This document shows, piece after piece, positions 34,076-42,170 of a DNA stretch of 64,000 nucleotides. Source of the DNA: UBA7672 sp038326205. Lineage in GTDB: Bacteria; Pseudomonadota; Alphaproteobacteria; Caulobacterales; Hyphomonadaceae. Position 1 is the first letter of the stretch. The number at the start of each line of letters is the position of its first letter. Below the pieces are notes generated by a model. The model worked only from the letters and a program-made list of their open reading frames with translations, did no database searches and was not told where the DNA came from. Location of the stretch: the NCBI GenBank assembly GCA_038326205.1, contig JBBQJV010000014.1:3269-67268 (forward strand), read 5' to 3'. Position numbers and translations under genes: made by a program.

Positions 34076-34189
34076 GTGCCTCTCCGAGCTCTGCTGTAGG
34101 CTAGCATGGTCGCCGCACCGGTGACAGGTTGCAGTGAAACAATCCGGCCGCAGTTGACGTAAGGGCCAACCGCCGACACGGTCCCGCCG

Positions 34190-34915
34190 ATGCAATCCGC
34201 GCTGAAAAGCACCGACGCAGGCAACGGCCTCGACCTGCTGGTCGCGGACGCTCGCGTGCGCGCGCTGACGTGCGGCGCTTTATGGTGGGAGGCGGAAAGC
34301 GTGCTGGTCGTGTCGGACCTGCACCTCGAGAAAGCGTCGTCCTATGCAGCGGGCGGTCAAATGCTGCCGCCGTATGACACGCGCACCACGCTGGCGCGGG
34401 TGGAGAGGCAGATGGCCGCCCTCTCCCCGCGCATTGTCATCTCGCTGGGCGACAGTTTTCACGACAGGCGCGCGCGGCCCCGCATGGCGGCGGACGATGT
34501 CGCGCGGCTTAGGCAGATGACGGGGCGCAGCGATTGGGTCTGGGTTGAGGGGAACCATGATCCGGCGCAGCCGGAGGATCTCGGTGGGCGCGCGACGTTC
34601 GAACTGGCGATCGGCCCACTGACTTTCCGCCACATTCCGACAGCGGGCGATGCGCCCGGCGAGGTCGCGGGCCACCTTCATCCGTGTGCCAAGGTGCTCG
34701 GTCGTGGCGGGCGTGCCGTGCGGGCGCGCTGCTTCGCCACGAATGGCGAGAGACTGGTGATGCCGGCCTATGGTGCGCTGACGGGCGGGCTGAATGTCCT
34801 TGACCCGGCTTTCGGGGTGGTGTTCCCGAACGGACGACTGCGGGTCGGCGTAATGGGGCGCGATGCGGTCTATCTCGCGGGCCTAGACAGCCTCGCTCCG
34901 GATGGCGCACGATAG
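34190..34915 (+). CDS. pdeM: Ligase-associated DNA damage response endonuclease PdeM
   Basis: 241 residues with the calcineurin-type metallophosphoesterase motifs in order: SDLHLEK (42-48), SLGDSFHD (86-92), EGNHD (120-124), and GHLHP (161-165). The short overall length and the LTCGALWWEAESVLVVSDLH start are those of PdeM, the phosphoesterase linked to the bacterial ATP-dependent ligase and Lhr-type helicase. Two metal ions in the site would hydrolyse phosphodiester bonds in DNA ends. It lies on the same strand as the helicase but 0.8 kb further on, with two lipoprotein genes on the opposite strand between them. Confidence 0.9.
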   Translation: MQSALKSTDAGNGLDLLVADARVRALTCGALWWEAESVLVVSDLHLEKASSYAAGGQMLPPYDTRTTLARVERQMAALSPRIVISLGDSFHDRRARPRMAADDVARLRQMTGRSDWVWVEGNHDPAQPEDLGGRATFELAIGPLTFRHIPTAGDAPGEVAGHLHPCAKVLGRGGRAVRARCFATNGERLVMPAYGALTGGLNVLDPAFGVVFPNGRLRVGVMGRDAVYLAGLDSLAPDGAR

Positions 34916-34970
34916 CTGCGGCTTGACCCTGCCCGCCGCCACGAATAGGCGGAGCGCTCAGGAGTCTCCC

Positions 34971-36557
34971 ATGCCCGTCGCCGATATTGCGCAAGCCGCA
35001 AAAGCCTGGCCTTTCGAACAGGCCCGCGAGCTGAGGGCGCGCATCGAGAAGCTGGAGAAGGCCGGGCGCGCCAAGGATGCGCCGGTGGTGTTCGAGACCG
35101 GCTATGGTCCGTCCGGACTGCCGCACATCGGGACGTTCGGCGAAGTGGTGCGCACGACAATGGTGCGTCGTGCGTTCGAGGCGTTGACGGACGGCGCATA
35201 CACCACGCGGATGATCTGCGTGTCGGACGATATGGACGGCATGCGCAAGGTGCCGGACACGGTGCCGAACCCCGACAAGCTGCAGAGCTTCATGCAGAAG
35301 CCGCTGACGTCGGTGCCCGACCCGTTCGGCACGCATGAGAGCTATGGCGCGCACATGAATGCGCGGCTGCGCGCCTTCCTCGACAGTTTCGGTTTTCAGT
35401 ACGAGTTCGCCTCGGCGACCGAGCTCTACAAGTCAGGCCGGTTTGACGCGATGCTGCTGCGCGCTGCCGACAAGTACGACGACATCATGAAGGTGATGCT
35501 GCCGACGCTGGGGCCGGAGCGGCGCGAGACCTACTCTCCCTTCCTGCCGATTTCGCCGACGACGGGACGCGTTCTTTACGTGCCGATGAAGGCGGTCGAC
35601 GCGAAGGCCGGCACGGTCACGTTCGTTGACGAGAATGGCGAAGACACCACGCTGCCGGTCACGGGTGGTCACGTAAAACTGCAGTGGAAGCCGGATTTCG
35701 GGATGCGCTGGGCAGCCCTCGGCGTCGACTTCGAGATGTTCGGCAAGGACCACATGGCCAACGCGCCGATATATTCGAAGATCTGCAAGATCCTCGGCGC
35801 CGAACCGCCACAGCAATTCGTCTATGAGCTTTTTCTCGACGACAAGGGCGAGAAGATTTCCAAGACCAAGGGCAATGGCATCTCGGTCGAACAGTGGCTG
35901 GCCTATGCGCCCGCCGAAAGTCTGTCGCTGTATCAGTGGCAGAAACCCAAGACCGCAAAGAAACTCTACTTCGACGTGATCCCGAAGGCGGTGGACGAGT
36001 ACCTCACCTTCCTTGCGGCCTACGCGAAGCAGACGTCGGAACAGCAACTCGAAAACCCTGCCTGGCATATCCATGGCGGCGCGCCGCCCGCGAAGTCCTC
36101 GCCGGTGTCGTTTGCCATGTTGTTGAACCTCGTCTCGGCTGCCAATGCCTCGAACAAGGACGTGCTGTGGGGCTTCATACGCCGCGAGGCGCCGAACGCC
36201 TCGCCAAAGACGGACCCGCTGCTCGATCACCTCGTGGTCCATGCGCTGAAATACTACACCGATTTCGTGAAGCCGACGAAGACCTATCGTGCGCCGGATG
36301 AGAAGGAACGTGCGGCGCTTGCCGATCTTGCGACGCGCCTCGAGACGTGGACAGGCGCCATGGATGGCGAGAGCCTGCAGACGATGGTGTTCGCGGTCGG
36401 AACCAAGCATGCGTTCGAACCGCTGCGCGGCTGGTTCACGGCGATCTATGAAGTCTGTCTCGGCCAGAGCCAGGGTCCCCGCTTTGGCGGCTTCGTCGCG
36501 CTCTATGGCGTGAAGGAATCTGCCCAGCTGATCCGGGACTCGCTGGCGCGCGGTTAG
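34971..36557 (+). CDS. lysS: Lysine-tRNA ligase, class I (LysRS1)
   Basis: 528 residues from ATG 34971, with AGGAG at 34960-34964; the frame is open further upstream, but this start fits the family. Class I signatures are present: PSGLPHIG (about 48-54) as the HIGH motif, and KISKTKG near 295 as KMSKS. The region GKDHMANAPIYSKICKILG is conserved in class I LysRS. It attaches lysine to tRNA-Lys in the cytoplasm. Many alphaproteobacteria use this class I enzyme instead of the class II form. It sits 55 bases after pdeM, possibly in one transcript. Confidence 0.95.
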   Translation: MPVADIAQAAKAWPFEQARELRARIEKLEKAGRAKDAPVVFETGYGPSGLPHIGTFGEVVRTTMVRRAFEALTDGAYTTRMICVSDDMDGMRKVPDTVPNPDKLQSFMQKPLTSVPDPFGTHESYGAHMNARLRAFLDSFGFQYEFASATELYKSGRFDAMLLRAADKYDDIMKVMLPTLGPERRETYSPFLPISPTTGRVLYVPMKAVDAKAGTVTFVDENGEDTTLPVTGGHVKLQWKPDFGMRWAALGVDFEMFGKDHMANAPIYSKICKILGAEPPQQFVYELFLDDKGEKISKTKGNGISVEQWLAYAPAESLSLYQWQKPKTAKKLYFDVIPKAVDEYLTFLAAYAKQTSEQQLENPAWHIHGGAPPAKSSPVSFAMLLNLVSAANASNKDVLWGFIRREAPNASPKTDPLLDHLVVHALKYYTDFVKPTKTYRAPDEKERAALADLATRLETWTGAMDGESLQTMVFAVGTKHAFEPLRGWFTAIYEVCLGQSQGPRFGGFVALYGVKESAQLIRDSLARG

Positions 36558-36628
36558 CACTCGCGCAAAATCGAGACGGTTCCCGACTATTTCGGGATCG
36601 CTCTCCGGGCGAGCGCGTATCCTTGTTC

Positions 36629-36859
36629 ATGATGACCTAGGAAACCTGCAAGCTGCGTTACTCCCGCCCCAGCGAAACGTTCACGGGCGAAACGGATTGG
36701 CTGGTTGAACGGATCAGTCGCGCGGAGGCCTCCATCCGCAAGCGGAAGCTTGAAGAGATGGGCTGTGTCGTGGAACTCATCGATCCGTTCGGCAACTCCG
36801 CGGCGTCTCTTCACGCCCGGTTTGGCGCAAAGCTCGATCCAAGGCGGCAGATGAACTGA
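36629..36859 (+). pseudogene. Small hypothetical gene stopped at codon 4
   Basis: The start ATG ATG ACC at 36629-36637 is followed at once by TAG (36638-36640); the same frame then runs to TGA 36857-36859 with well-behaved coding bias: LRYSRPSETFTGETDWLVER, AEASIRKRKLEEMG, ELIDPFGNSAASLHARFG. A reconstructed product has 76 residues. No other in-frame ATG/GTG start with a ribosome site precedes the conserved-looking part. Either the gene died by a single substitution or the true start is cryptic. No family is recognised. Confidence 0.5.
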
Positions 36860-36884
36860 AGCATTGGAGCTTCAGTGGCGCGCG

Positions 36885-37304
36885 TCAGTGAAAGGCGAGT
36901 ACCGAGAAGACGACGCCTGCCAGAAGTGTCAGGCCCGCCAGCGGCGCAAGACTCGACAGAAGATTGCCGGCCTGACGCGTACGTCCCGCATGCACCATTT
37001 CGATCCCGAAAACGGCCAGCGAGAACAGCACCGCGAAGATCACCTTCATCCAGAACATTGCGCCGGGATAGAACAGCCACGGTTTCACCACGAGCAGCCC
37101 GATGCCGCTGGGAACCATCAACACGACACCGACGCTCGCCAGCCGCGCATAGGTCCGCCCCGGTCCACGTTTGGGCGCAGCCTTGCCCCGCGACGCAGGT
37201 TTTGCCGATACAAGCGAGGCAAGCGCGCCCACGACACCGCTGGCCGCGAGCATTAGCCCGACAAAGTGCAGAATCAGCAGCCCATCCGCCATGCTTTGGG
37301 GCAT
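36885..37304 (-). CDS. Four-helix membrane protein of unknown function
   Basis: 139 residues from ATG 37304 (alternative ATG 37292). Hydrophobic segments: GLLILHFVGLMLAASGVVGALASLV, then LASVGVVLMVPSGIGLLVV, MFWMKVIFAVLFSLAVFGIEMV and LSSLAPLAGLTLLAGVVFSVLA. Basic loops (ASRGKAAPKRGPGR and HAGRTRQAG) suggest orientation. The FW-x-K and helix arrangement recall CopD/DUF2269-like membrane proteins, but there is no metal motif. It stands alone, convergent with the interrupted small gene (26 bases between stops). Confidence 0.75.
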   Translation of the reverse strand: MPQSMADGLLILHFVGLMLAASGVVGALASLVSAKPASRGKAAPKRGPGRTYARLASVGVVLMVPSGIGLLVVKPWLFYPGAMFWMKVIFAVLFSLAVFGIEMVHAGRTRQAGNLLSSLAPLAGLTLLAGVVFSVLAFH

Positions 37305-37353
37305 AAGGTCTGCGCCGGAATGGAGCAATCAGGCTGAGGTCAGGCCAAATCGA

Positions 37354-37791
37354 TCAGGTCCGCATCGGGCAGCGGATGAGGTCGACAGATTCTGAGTCGT
37401 TGATGGTGACGCGCATCTGTTGCTTGTTCGGATTGATCCGGAAGAACACAAAATCATGGCTCTGGCGGCCGTCCCCGACGCAACGCGCGCTGGCGGACCA
37501 GCCTTGCTCCGGGTCGCTGCTTTCCGCCGTGGTGAAGATACGCTCGAAGACGCAGAAGCGCTGGCGCTTCATGCCCATGCGGTTTTCCTCGATCGTCCAG
37601 ACTTCGCGCTGGTTGTTGCAGCCATCGGAACTCGGCGCCCATTCGCCGGCATAGGCGCGATCCTGCGTGGCGTCGGCGCGAAAGGCGTTGCTGTCGCTGT
37701 CCGGCATCCCGGCGGCGGGTTCCGATTCGTTCGACGGCCCCTCGCAGGCTCCGGAGAGCGCCAGCAGGGCGATGCAGACCAGGGCGCGCAC
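37354..37791 (-). CDS. Cys-containing lipoprotein of unknown function
   Basis: 145 residues from GTG 37791, which has GAGGAG seven bases upstream. A signal with lipobox SGAC (LVCIALLALSGAC) marks a lipoprotein. The mature part has a polar N-terminal linker, then GEWAPSSDGCNNQREVWTIEENRMGMKRQRFCVF and SARCVGDGRQS ... LIRCPMRT: an even number of Cys residues in a beta-rich domain. It resembles small periplasmic domains found in several alphaproteobacteria, but no name can be given. It diverges from the helix-repeat gene at 37894. Confidence 0.78.
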   Translation of the reverse strand: MRALVCIALLALSGACEGPSNESEPAAGMPDSDSNAFRADATQDRAYAGEWAPSSDGCNNQREVWTIEENRMGMKRQRFCVFERIFTTAESSDPEQGWSASARCVGDGRQSHDFVFFRINPNKQQMRVTINDSESVDLIRCPMRT

Positions 37792-37893
37792 GTGAAAGGC
37801 TCCTCGATACAAGGAAGTTACCGCCTCAGTTTGAGGCGTTGCGCAAGTGGTCAGGTCGGCGCATCATGCAATTTCCAGAAACAAGGGCCCTGC

Positions 37894-38679
37894 ATGCGCA
37901 GTTTTCGCAGCGCATTCGGACATCTCAGTGTCGCGCTTGCCGCGTCTCTCCTGCTCGCCCAACCGGCTCTGGCTCATCCAACACCGTCGGAACTCGCCGG
38001 CAAATTCGCGCGTGGCGAGTATCTGACGGCGGCGGCCGATGCGGAGGCTGCGGCCGGAGCAGACGACCTGGCCTTCGCTGCACGGGCGCTTCTGGCCCAC
38101 TGCATGACGGGAAATTCGGACCCCGACGCGGTGCTGATCGAGCGAGCCGTCCGCGACGCCGAGGCGGCGCTGAAGGAAGACCCCGGCCACAAGGAGGCGC
38201 AGCTGCAACTCGCCATAGCGCTCTCGCTCAAGAGCCGCGAGATGGATGTGATGGCGGCATGGACGGCGGGCTATGGCGATCGCGGCAAGAAGCTGGCCGA
38301 GGAAGTGCTGAAGTCCGATCCGCGCAACTTCTATGCGCATGGCTTTCTGGCGGTGTGGAACATCGAGGTCGAACGGCGTGGCGGAGCGATGGGGTCGTGG
38401 ATGATGGGGGCCAGCCTCGACGACGCCCGCAGGCATTACGACGCCGCACGCCAGCTCGCGCCCGACGATGTCGGCGTACACTGGCAATACGCCCGTGCCC
38501 TCGCCGCGCTGGATATCAAACGCTATCAGGGTGAGGTAAAAGCGGCTCTGGAGCGCGCTGCGGCAGCGGCAGTCTCGGATCATGTCGAGCAAGTGATGCA
38601 GGACCGTGCGCGTGTTTTGCTGGCGTCGTTGGCTGGCGATCAGGAAGCCGCCCAGAAACTCGCGCGGGCCATGCTGTGA
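37894..38679 (+). CDS. Periplasmic helical-repeat (TPR-like) protein
   Basis: 261 residues. The signal peptide ends at ALAHP. The rest is helical with TPR-like spacing: AARALLAHCMTGNSDPDAVL, DAEAALKEDPGHKEAQLQLAIAL, AEEVLKSDPRNFYAHGFLAVW and AARQLAPDDVGVHWQYARAL, with the Pro-rich turns after each pair of helices. It is probably a periplasmic scaffold or assembly factor. Its stop overlaps the next gene's GTG by four bases, so the two products are made together. Confidence 0.83.
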   Translation: MRSFRSAFGHLSVALAASLLLAQPALAHPTPSELAGKFARGEYLTAAADAEAAAGADDLAFAARALLAHCMTGNSDPDAVLIERAVRDAEAALKEDPGHKEAQLQLAIALSLKSREMDVMAAWTAGYGDRGKKLAEEVLKSDPRNFYAHGFLAVWNIEVERRGGAMGSWMMGASLDDARRHYDAARQLAPDDVGVHWQYARALAALDIKRYQGEVKAALERAAAAAVSDHVEQVMQDRARVLLASLAGDQEAAQKLARAML

Positions 38680-38945
38680 TCTGGCCAGAGGCGAAAGCGG
38701 TGCGCGCTAGCTTTGAACAGGTGCAGGCGATACTTCACGGTGAATGGGACCCGATCGGTGGTGGCGTCCCGGTCGATGAATATGACAGTTATGCGTGGAC
38801 TGTCGTGCGTATGCTTGGTGAAGGGGCCGGGCGCGAAGCTTTTGCGCGCCATCTCTGCTGGGCTGCGGATGAGGCGATGGGGTGTCCCGTTCCGGAGGCG
38901 AGACTAGCGGGGGTGGTGGAACGCCTGCTGAATCTGATTGGCTGA
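38676..38945 (+). CDS. Small hypothetical protein (DUF1871-like)
   Basis: 89 residues from GTG 38676, overlapping the upstream stop (GTGA). The pattern EWDPIGGGVPVDEYDSYAWTVVRML, then a second helix and EAMGCPVPEARLAGVVERLL, resembles the DUF1871 fold (IxxEWDPxx...DEYDxY), a small helical protein of unknown role. Coupling to the periplasmic helical-repeat gene is odd, because this product has no signal peptide and should be cytoplasmic. Confidence 0.7.
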   Translation: MIWPEAKAVRASFEQVQAILHGEWDPIGGGVPVDEYDSYAWTVVRMLGEGAGREAFARHLCWAADEAMGCPVPEARLAGVVERLLNLIG

Positions 38946-38953
38946 TCCATTCC

Positions 38954-39074
38954 TGTCATTCCGGGCGTAGGCGCACTAGCGCCGGAGACCCGGAACCCAG
39001 GTGGTGTGAGCGCTGGCGTCTGTCGCCTCAGGGTTCCCGCTCTACGCAACTCCGTTGCTTCGGCGGGAATGACA
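38954..39074. repeat. Palindromic intergenic repeat (TGTCATTCC ends)
   Basis: Perfect 9-bp terminal inverted repeat: TGTCATTCC at 38954-38962 and GGAATGACA at 39066-39074, extended with mismatches into GGGCGTAGGC and GCTTCGGCGGG. The interior contains the recurring GGAGACCCGGAACCC and CAGGGTTCCCGC blocks. It fills the gap between the DUF1871-like gene and yceI and resembles the repeat at 12281-12393. Such elements are usually dispersed in many copies and have no gene. Confidence 0.7.
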
Positions 39075-39112
39075 GTGAGCGGTCTTCGCCACTCACTGGA
39101 ATCCCTGCTGCT

Positions 39113-39835
39113 CTACTGCGCCGGCGGAGTCGTTCCATCCTTCAGTGCAGGCCCCGTGAGCTCGCTCTCGATCTCGAACGTGACCTCGTTGCCCACGCCC
39201 ACCGTGGAGGGCGGGACTGGGATGCCGTTGGAGATTTCGAAATCTGAGCGTTTCAGCGATCCTTTGATCGAAAAACCGATGCGTGCATGTGGGTCCATCG
39301 GGTGACCGGGATAGCCGCCATTGAATGTGGCGTGCAGCGTCACAGGCTTGGTCATGCCTTTGAGCGTCAGATTGCCGGCGATGTCTGCTGTGGCTGGGCC
39401 CGTCACGGTGACGCCGGTGGAGTCGAACTTCATCTGCGGCGTGGTCTTCTTGCCGAGCCATTGCGCGCCCAGCAGCTCATCAACGAAGCCCTTCGGCGGT
39501 GTCGGCAAGGTCAGCGAGGCCAGATCAATCGTGGCCTTGACCTTCGCAGTCTCGGGCGTGGCTGGATCAAGCGTCAGGTCGACGCTGAAAGCCTGAAAGC
39601 TTGCCGTATAGTTGGAAAAACCGAGGTGACTGACGTGAAAGGTCAGGCTGGAGTGCGTCGGGTCGGACGTGTAGGCGCCAGCGGGAAGCTGCGAAACATC
39701 CGGTGCAGCCGGACTGACTGTTGGCTCTGCTGGAGCTGCGGCTTGGGGGGCTGGGGCGGGTTCGGCGGGCACGCTGGGGGAACATGCGGCGCATGCAAAC
39801 GCGATCAGCGACACTGCCCCGTACGGATAGTTCAT
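39113..39835 (-). CDS. YceI-family lipid-binding lipoprotein
   Basis: 240 residues from ATG 39835. A lipoprotein-like signal (AFACAAC) and a Pro/Ala-rich linker (25-50) come first. The YceI domain follows: DPTHSSLTFHVSHLGFSNYTASF, SVDLTLDPATPETAKVKATI, and GNLTLKGMTKPVTLHATFNGG with the usual IGFSIKGSLKRSDFEI. YceI proteins form a beta-barrel-like lipocalin fold that binds isoprenoid lipids in the periplasm and respond to base stress. It reads toward the repeat element, with an independent promoter region shared with nothing obvious upstream. Confidence 0.92.
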   Translation of the reverse strand: MNYPYGAVSLIAFACAACSPSVPAEPAPAPQAAAPAEPTVSPAAPDVSQLPAGAYTSDPTHSSLTFHVSHLGFSNYTASFQAFSVDLTLDPATPETAKVKATIDLASLTLPTPPKGFVDELLGAQWLGKKTTPQMKFDSTGVTVTGPATADIAGNLTLKGMTKPVTLHATFNGGYPGHPMDPHARIGFSIKGSLKRSDFEISNGIPVPPSTVGVGNEVTFEIESELTGPALKDGTTPPAQ

Positions 39836-39978
39836 GTTCTTCTCTAACCTTGCCTTTGGCGCAGTCCAGATCTGCCAAACCCATGCCGTCGTATCAAGGA
39901 CGAACGCTAGAGCCGCATCCCGACAGGCTTTCGAGAAAGAGTGGAGGGCCGATCGTCTCGAAGGATGATTTGAACTCT

Positions 39979-40596
39979 CTACTGGCTGACCCACAGGATG
40001 CGCGCGATCCAAGCCAGATCTGCGCGCGCCAGTTCGCGCGGGCCGTAATCCGCATTGATCGGGATCAGCTCGATCATCCGTTCCGTCTGCCGTCCGAGCA
40101 GTTTGGCGAGAACCTCGCCATCGCGCGTGCGCACGACGACACGATCGCCACGGCGGATTGCGGCTTCGGGCGCCACGATGATGCGATCGCCGTGTCGATA
40201 GACGGGCTCCATTGAATCGCCCGTAATTTCCAGCGCGTAGACATTTTCTGTCTCGAGGCCGGGGAAGCGGACCTCGTCCCAGCCCTGACCTGTCGGATAC
40301 CCGGCTTCATCGAAATAGCCCTCGCTGCCGGCTTTGGCGAAGCCCAGCAAAGGCGCGGTATGTCCCTGGCGGCCTTCCGCCAGCGCGGCGAAATCCTCGA
40401 GTGAGGATCCAACCGCCTGCAGCACTTTCGACAGACTCTGCGTCGACAGCCAGCGCGGCGAACCATCGGCGTTTGCTCGCTTGGATTTGTTGAAAGCGGT
40501 CGGGTCCAGCCCGGCGCGACGGGCGAGGCCGGAGGCCGACAGACCATTGCGCTCGGCGAGCGTGTCGACGGCTTTCCAGATATCGGTGTGGCGCAT
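39979..40596 (-). CDS. XRE-type repressor with S24 (LexA-like) autoprotease domain
   Basis: 205 residues. The N-terminal helix-turn-helix (GLSASGLARRAGLDPTAFNKSK) precedes a linker and the S24 domain: LEITGDSMEPVYRHGD with the catalytic Ser, and GDRVVVRTRDGEVLAKLLG with the catalytic Lys. The organisation is that of phage CI or LexA-like repressors that self-cleave on DNA damage; many chromosomal alphaproteobacterial copies are not prophage-linked. The perfect palindrome at 40630-40649, 33 bases before its start, is the likely autoregulatory operator. No other phage genes are nearby. Confidence 0.9.
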   Translation of the reverse strand: MRHTDIWKAVDTLAERNGLSASGLARRAGLDPTAFNKSKRANADGSPRWLSTQSLSKVLQAVGSSLEDFAALAEGRQGHTAPLLGFAKAGSEGYFDEAGYPTGQGWDEVRFPGLETENVYALEITGDSMEPVYRHGDRIIVAPEAAIRRGDRVVVRTRDGEVLAKLLGRQTERMIELIPINADYGPRELARADLAWIARILWVSQ

Positions 40597-40629
40597 AGCG
40601 ATTCCGGGTTCTAGGACGTAACGCCTTCG

Positions 40630-40649
40630 TATAGGATATTAATCCTATA
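40630..40649 (-). promoter_or_regulatory. Palindromic operator before the S24-type repressor gene
   Basis: TATAGGAT-ATTA-ATCCTATA: a perfect 8-bp inverted repeat with a 4-base AT spacer, AT-rich against a GC-rich background, 34-53 bases upstream of the repressor ATG. The arms (16 bases) suit a dimeric HTH repressor. The position would cover the -10/-35 region of the gene. Confidence 0.65.
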
Positions 40650-40861
40650 TGCAATCCTCGCAACAAGCCTGCTGTAGCCCTGGATCAGGTTTCCACCGGG
40701 ATATTCATTGTGTTCAATCATATGAAAAATAGGAAATTTTTGGTCTTAAGCACGTTTTGCTGCTCAATCTGCCCGTTGAACGGCGCGGGCAAGTAGAGCA
40801 AAGGTAGCGCCTTCCGGACCTGACCCGGGCCAGTCGCACGGCCGTCCTGGCCGCGGAGTCC

Positions 40862-42166
40862 ATGGAACTTCTGATCCTCGTACTGCTGATCCTGCTCAAC
40901 GGCGTCTTCGCGCTGTCGGAGATGGCGATCGTTTCTTCGCGTCGGCCCCGCCTCAAGGCCATGGCTGACAAGGGCAACAGGGGCGCCAAGGTTGCGCTGC
41001 GACTTTTGGAGGACCCCTCCAAGCTCCTGTCCACCGTGCAGATCGGCATCACGGCAATTGGCGTGATCGCAGGCGCTTACAGTGCGACGGCCCTGTCCGA
41101 CGATCTGGCGCCGGTCATCGCGGGGCTTCATCCGACGGTCGCACCCTACGCGGCGCAGATCGCGTTTGGCGTGGTAATCGCGTTCACAACGCTTCTGTCG
41201 CTCATTCTCGGCGAGTTGATCCCGAAGCGCATTGCGCTTTCCGCGCCGGAGCCGATGGCCGCGGCCATGGCGCCTTTGATGTCCCTGATCGAGCGCGGAG
41301 CCTCACCGGTTGTCTGGCTGCTTCGCATGACAACCGAAGGCGTGCTCAGCCTGCTGGGCCTCAATCGCACGCGGCAGGAAGATGTGACTGAAGAAGAACT
41401 CCAGTCGCTTATCGTCGAGGGCGAACGATCTGGCGTCATCGAGGAAGAAGAGCGCGAGATGATCCAGGGTGTGATGCGTCTTGGCGATCGTACCGTGAAG
41501 GCGATCATGACGCCGCGCACGGAAATGGTGTGGCTCGATCCAGAGACGCCGCGCGAGGACCTGCTCAAGGAGATCGGCGACAGCGGTCATGCGCGTTTCC
41601 CTATCGCCAACGGCAATGCCGACGATGTCGTGGGCATTGTGCAGGGAAAGGAGTTGTTCACCTACCTCGCAAATACGGGCAGCATCGACCTCAGGGCCGT
41701 CATGCATCCGCCGGTTTTTGTGCCGGACACCATGCCGGTGCTCCGCTTGTTGGAGGCCATGAAGGGAAATCCGGTTCGCATGGTCATCGTGTCGGACGAG
41801 TATGGTTCGGTGCTTGGCCTCGTCACGGCGGCCGACCTGTTGGAAGCCATCGCGGGAGACGATGCTCTCGGCATAAACGAGGGATTGTCGCCACCGATCA
41901 AGCGCGACGACGGCAGTTGGCTGGTCGATGGCATGACGCCGGTAGACGAGTTCGAAGAACTCGTGGGCGTGCGCGGTCTCAACGGAGAGGAAGGCTTCTC
42001 GACAGTCGCCGGGCTGGTGATGCACCTGCTGCGCGCGCTGCCCAAGGAAGGCGACAAGGTTGAGCAAGCGCCGTTGACGTTCGAAGTGCTGGATATGGAT
42101 GGACGGCGCGTCGACAAGGTGCTGGTCCGCAAGGTCGATCCGCCAGACGATGATCCAAGCGGCTGA
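40862..42166 (+). CDS. CorC/HlyC-family protein (DUF21-CBS-CorC_HlyC)
   Basis: 434 residues. The N-terminal DUF21 domain has four membrane helices (LLILVLLILLNGVFALSEMAIV ... VVIAFTTLLSLILGELIPKRIAL), then two CBS repeats (VKAIMTPRTEMVWLDPETP and LRAVMHPPVFVPDTMPVLRLLEAM) and a C-terminal CorC_HlyC domain (DGSWLVDGMTPVDEFEELVG). The family is usually tied to magnesium/cobalt efflux or resistance and to membrane-protein homeostasis. It converges on the ATP-grasp gene with four bases between stops. Confidence 0.92.
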   Translation: MELLILVLLILLNGVFALSEMAIVSSRRPRLKAMADKGNRGAKVALRLLEDPSKLLSTVQIGITAIGVIAGAYSATALSDDLAPVIAGLHPTVAPYAAQIAFGVVIAFTTLLSLILGELIPKRIALSAPEPMAAAMAPLMSLIERGASPVVWLLRMTTEGVLSLLGLNRTRQEDVTEEELQSLIVEGERSGVIEEEEREMIQGVMRLGDRTVKAIMTPRTEMVWLDPETPREDLLKEIGDSGHARFPIANGNADDVVGIVQGKELFTYLANTGSIDLRAVMHPPVFVPDTMPVLRLLEAMKGNPVRMVIVSDEYGSVLGLVTAADLLEAIAGDDALGINEGLSPPIKRDDGSWLVDGMTPVDEFEELVGVRGLNGEEGFSTVAGLVMHLLRALPKEGDKVEQAPLTFEVLDMDGRRVDKVLVRKVDPPDDDPSG

Positions 42167-42170
42167 GTGA

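Noticed and set aside
39979..40649. Prophage remnant around the S24-type repressor
   Set aside because: No integrase, structural or lysis genes and no att-like repeats are seen nearby; neighbours are ordinary chromosomal genes.
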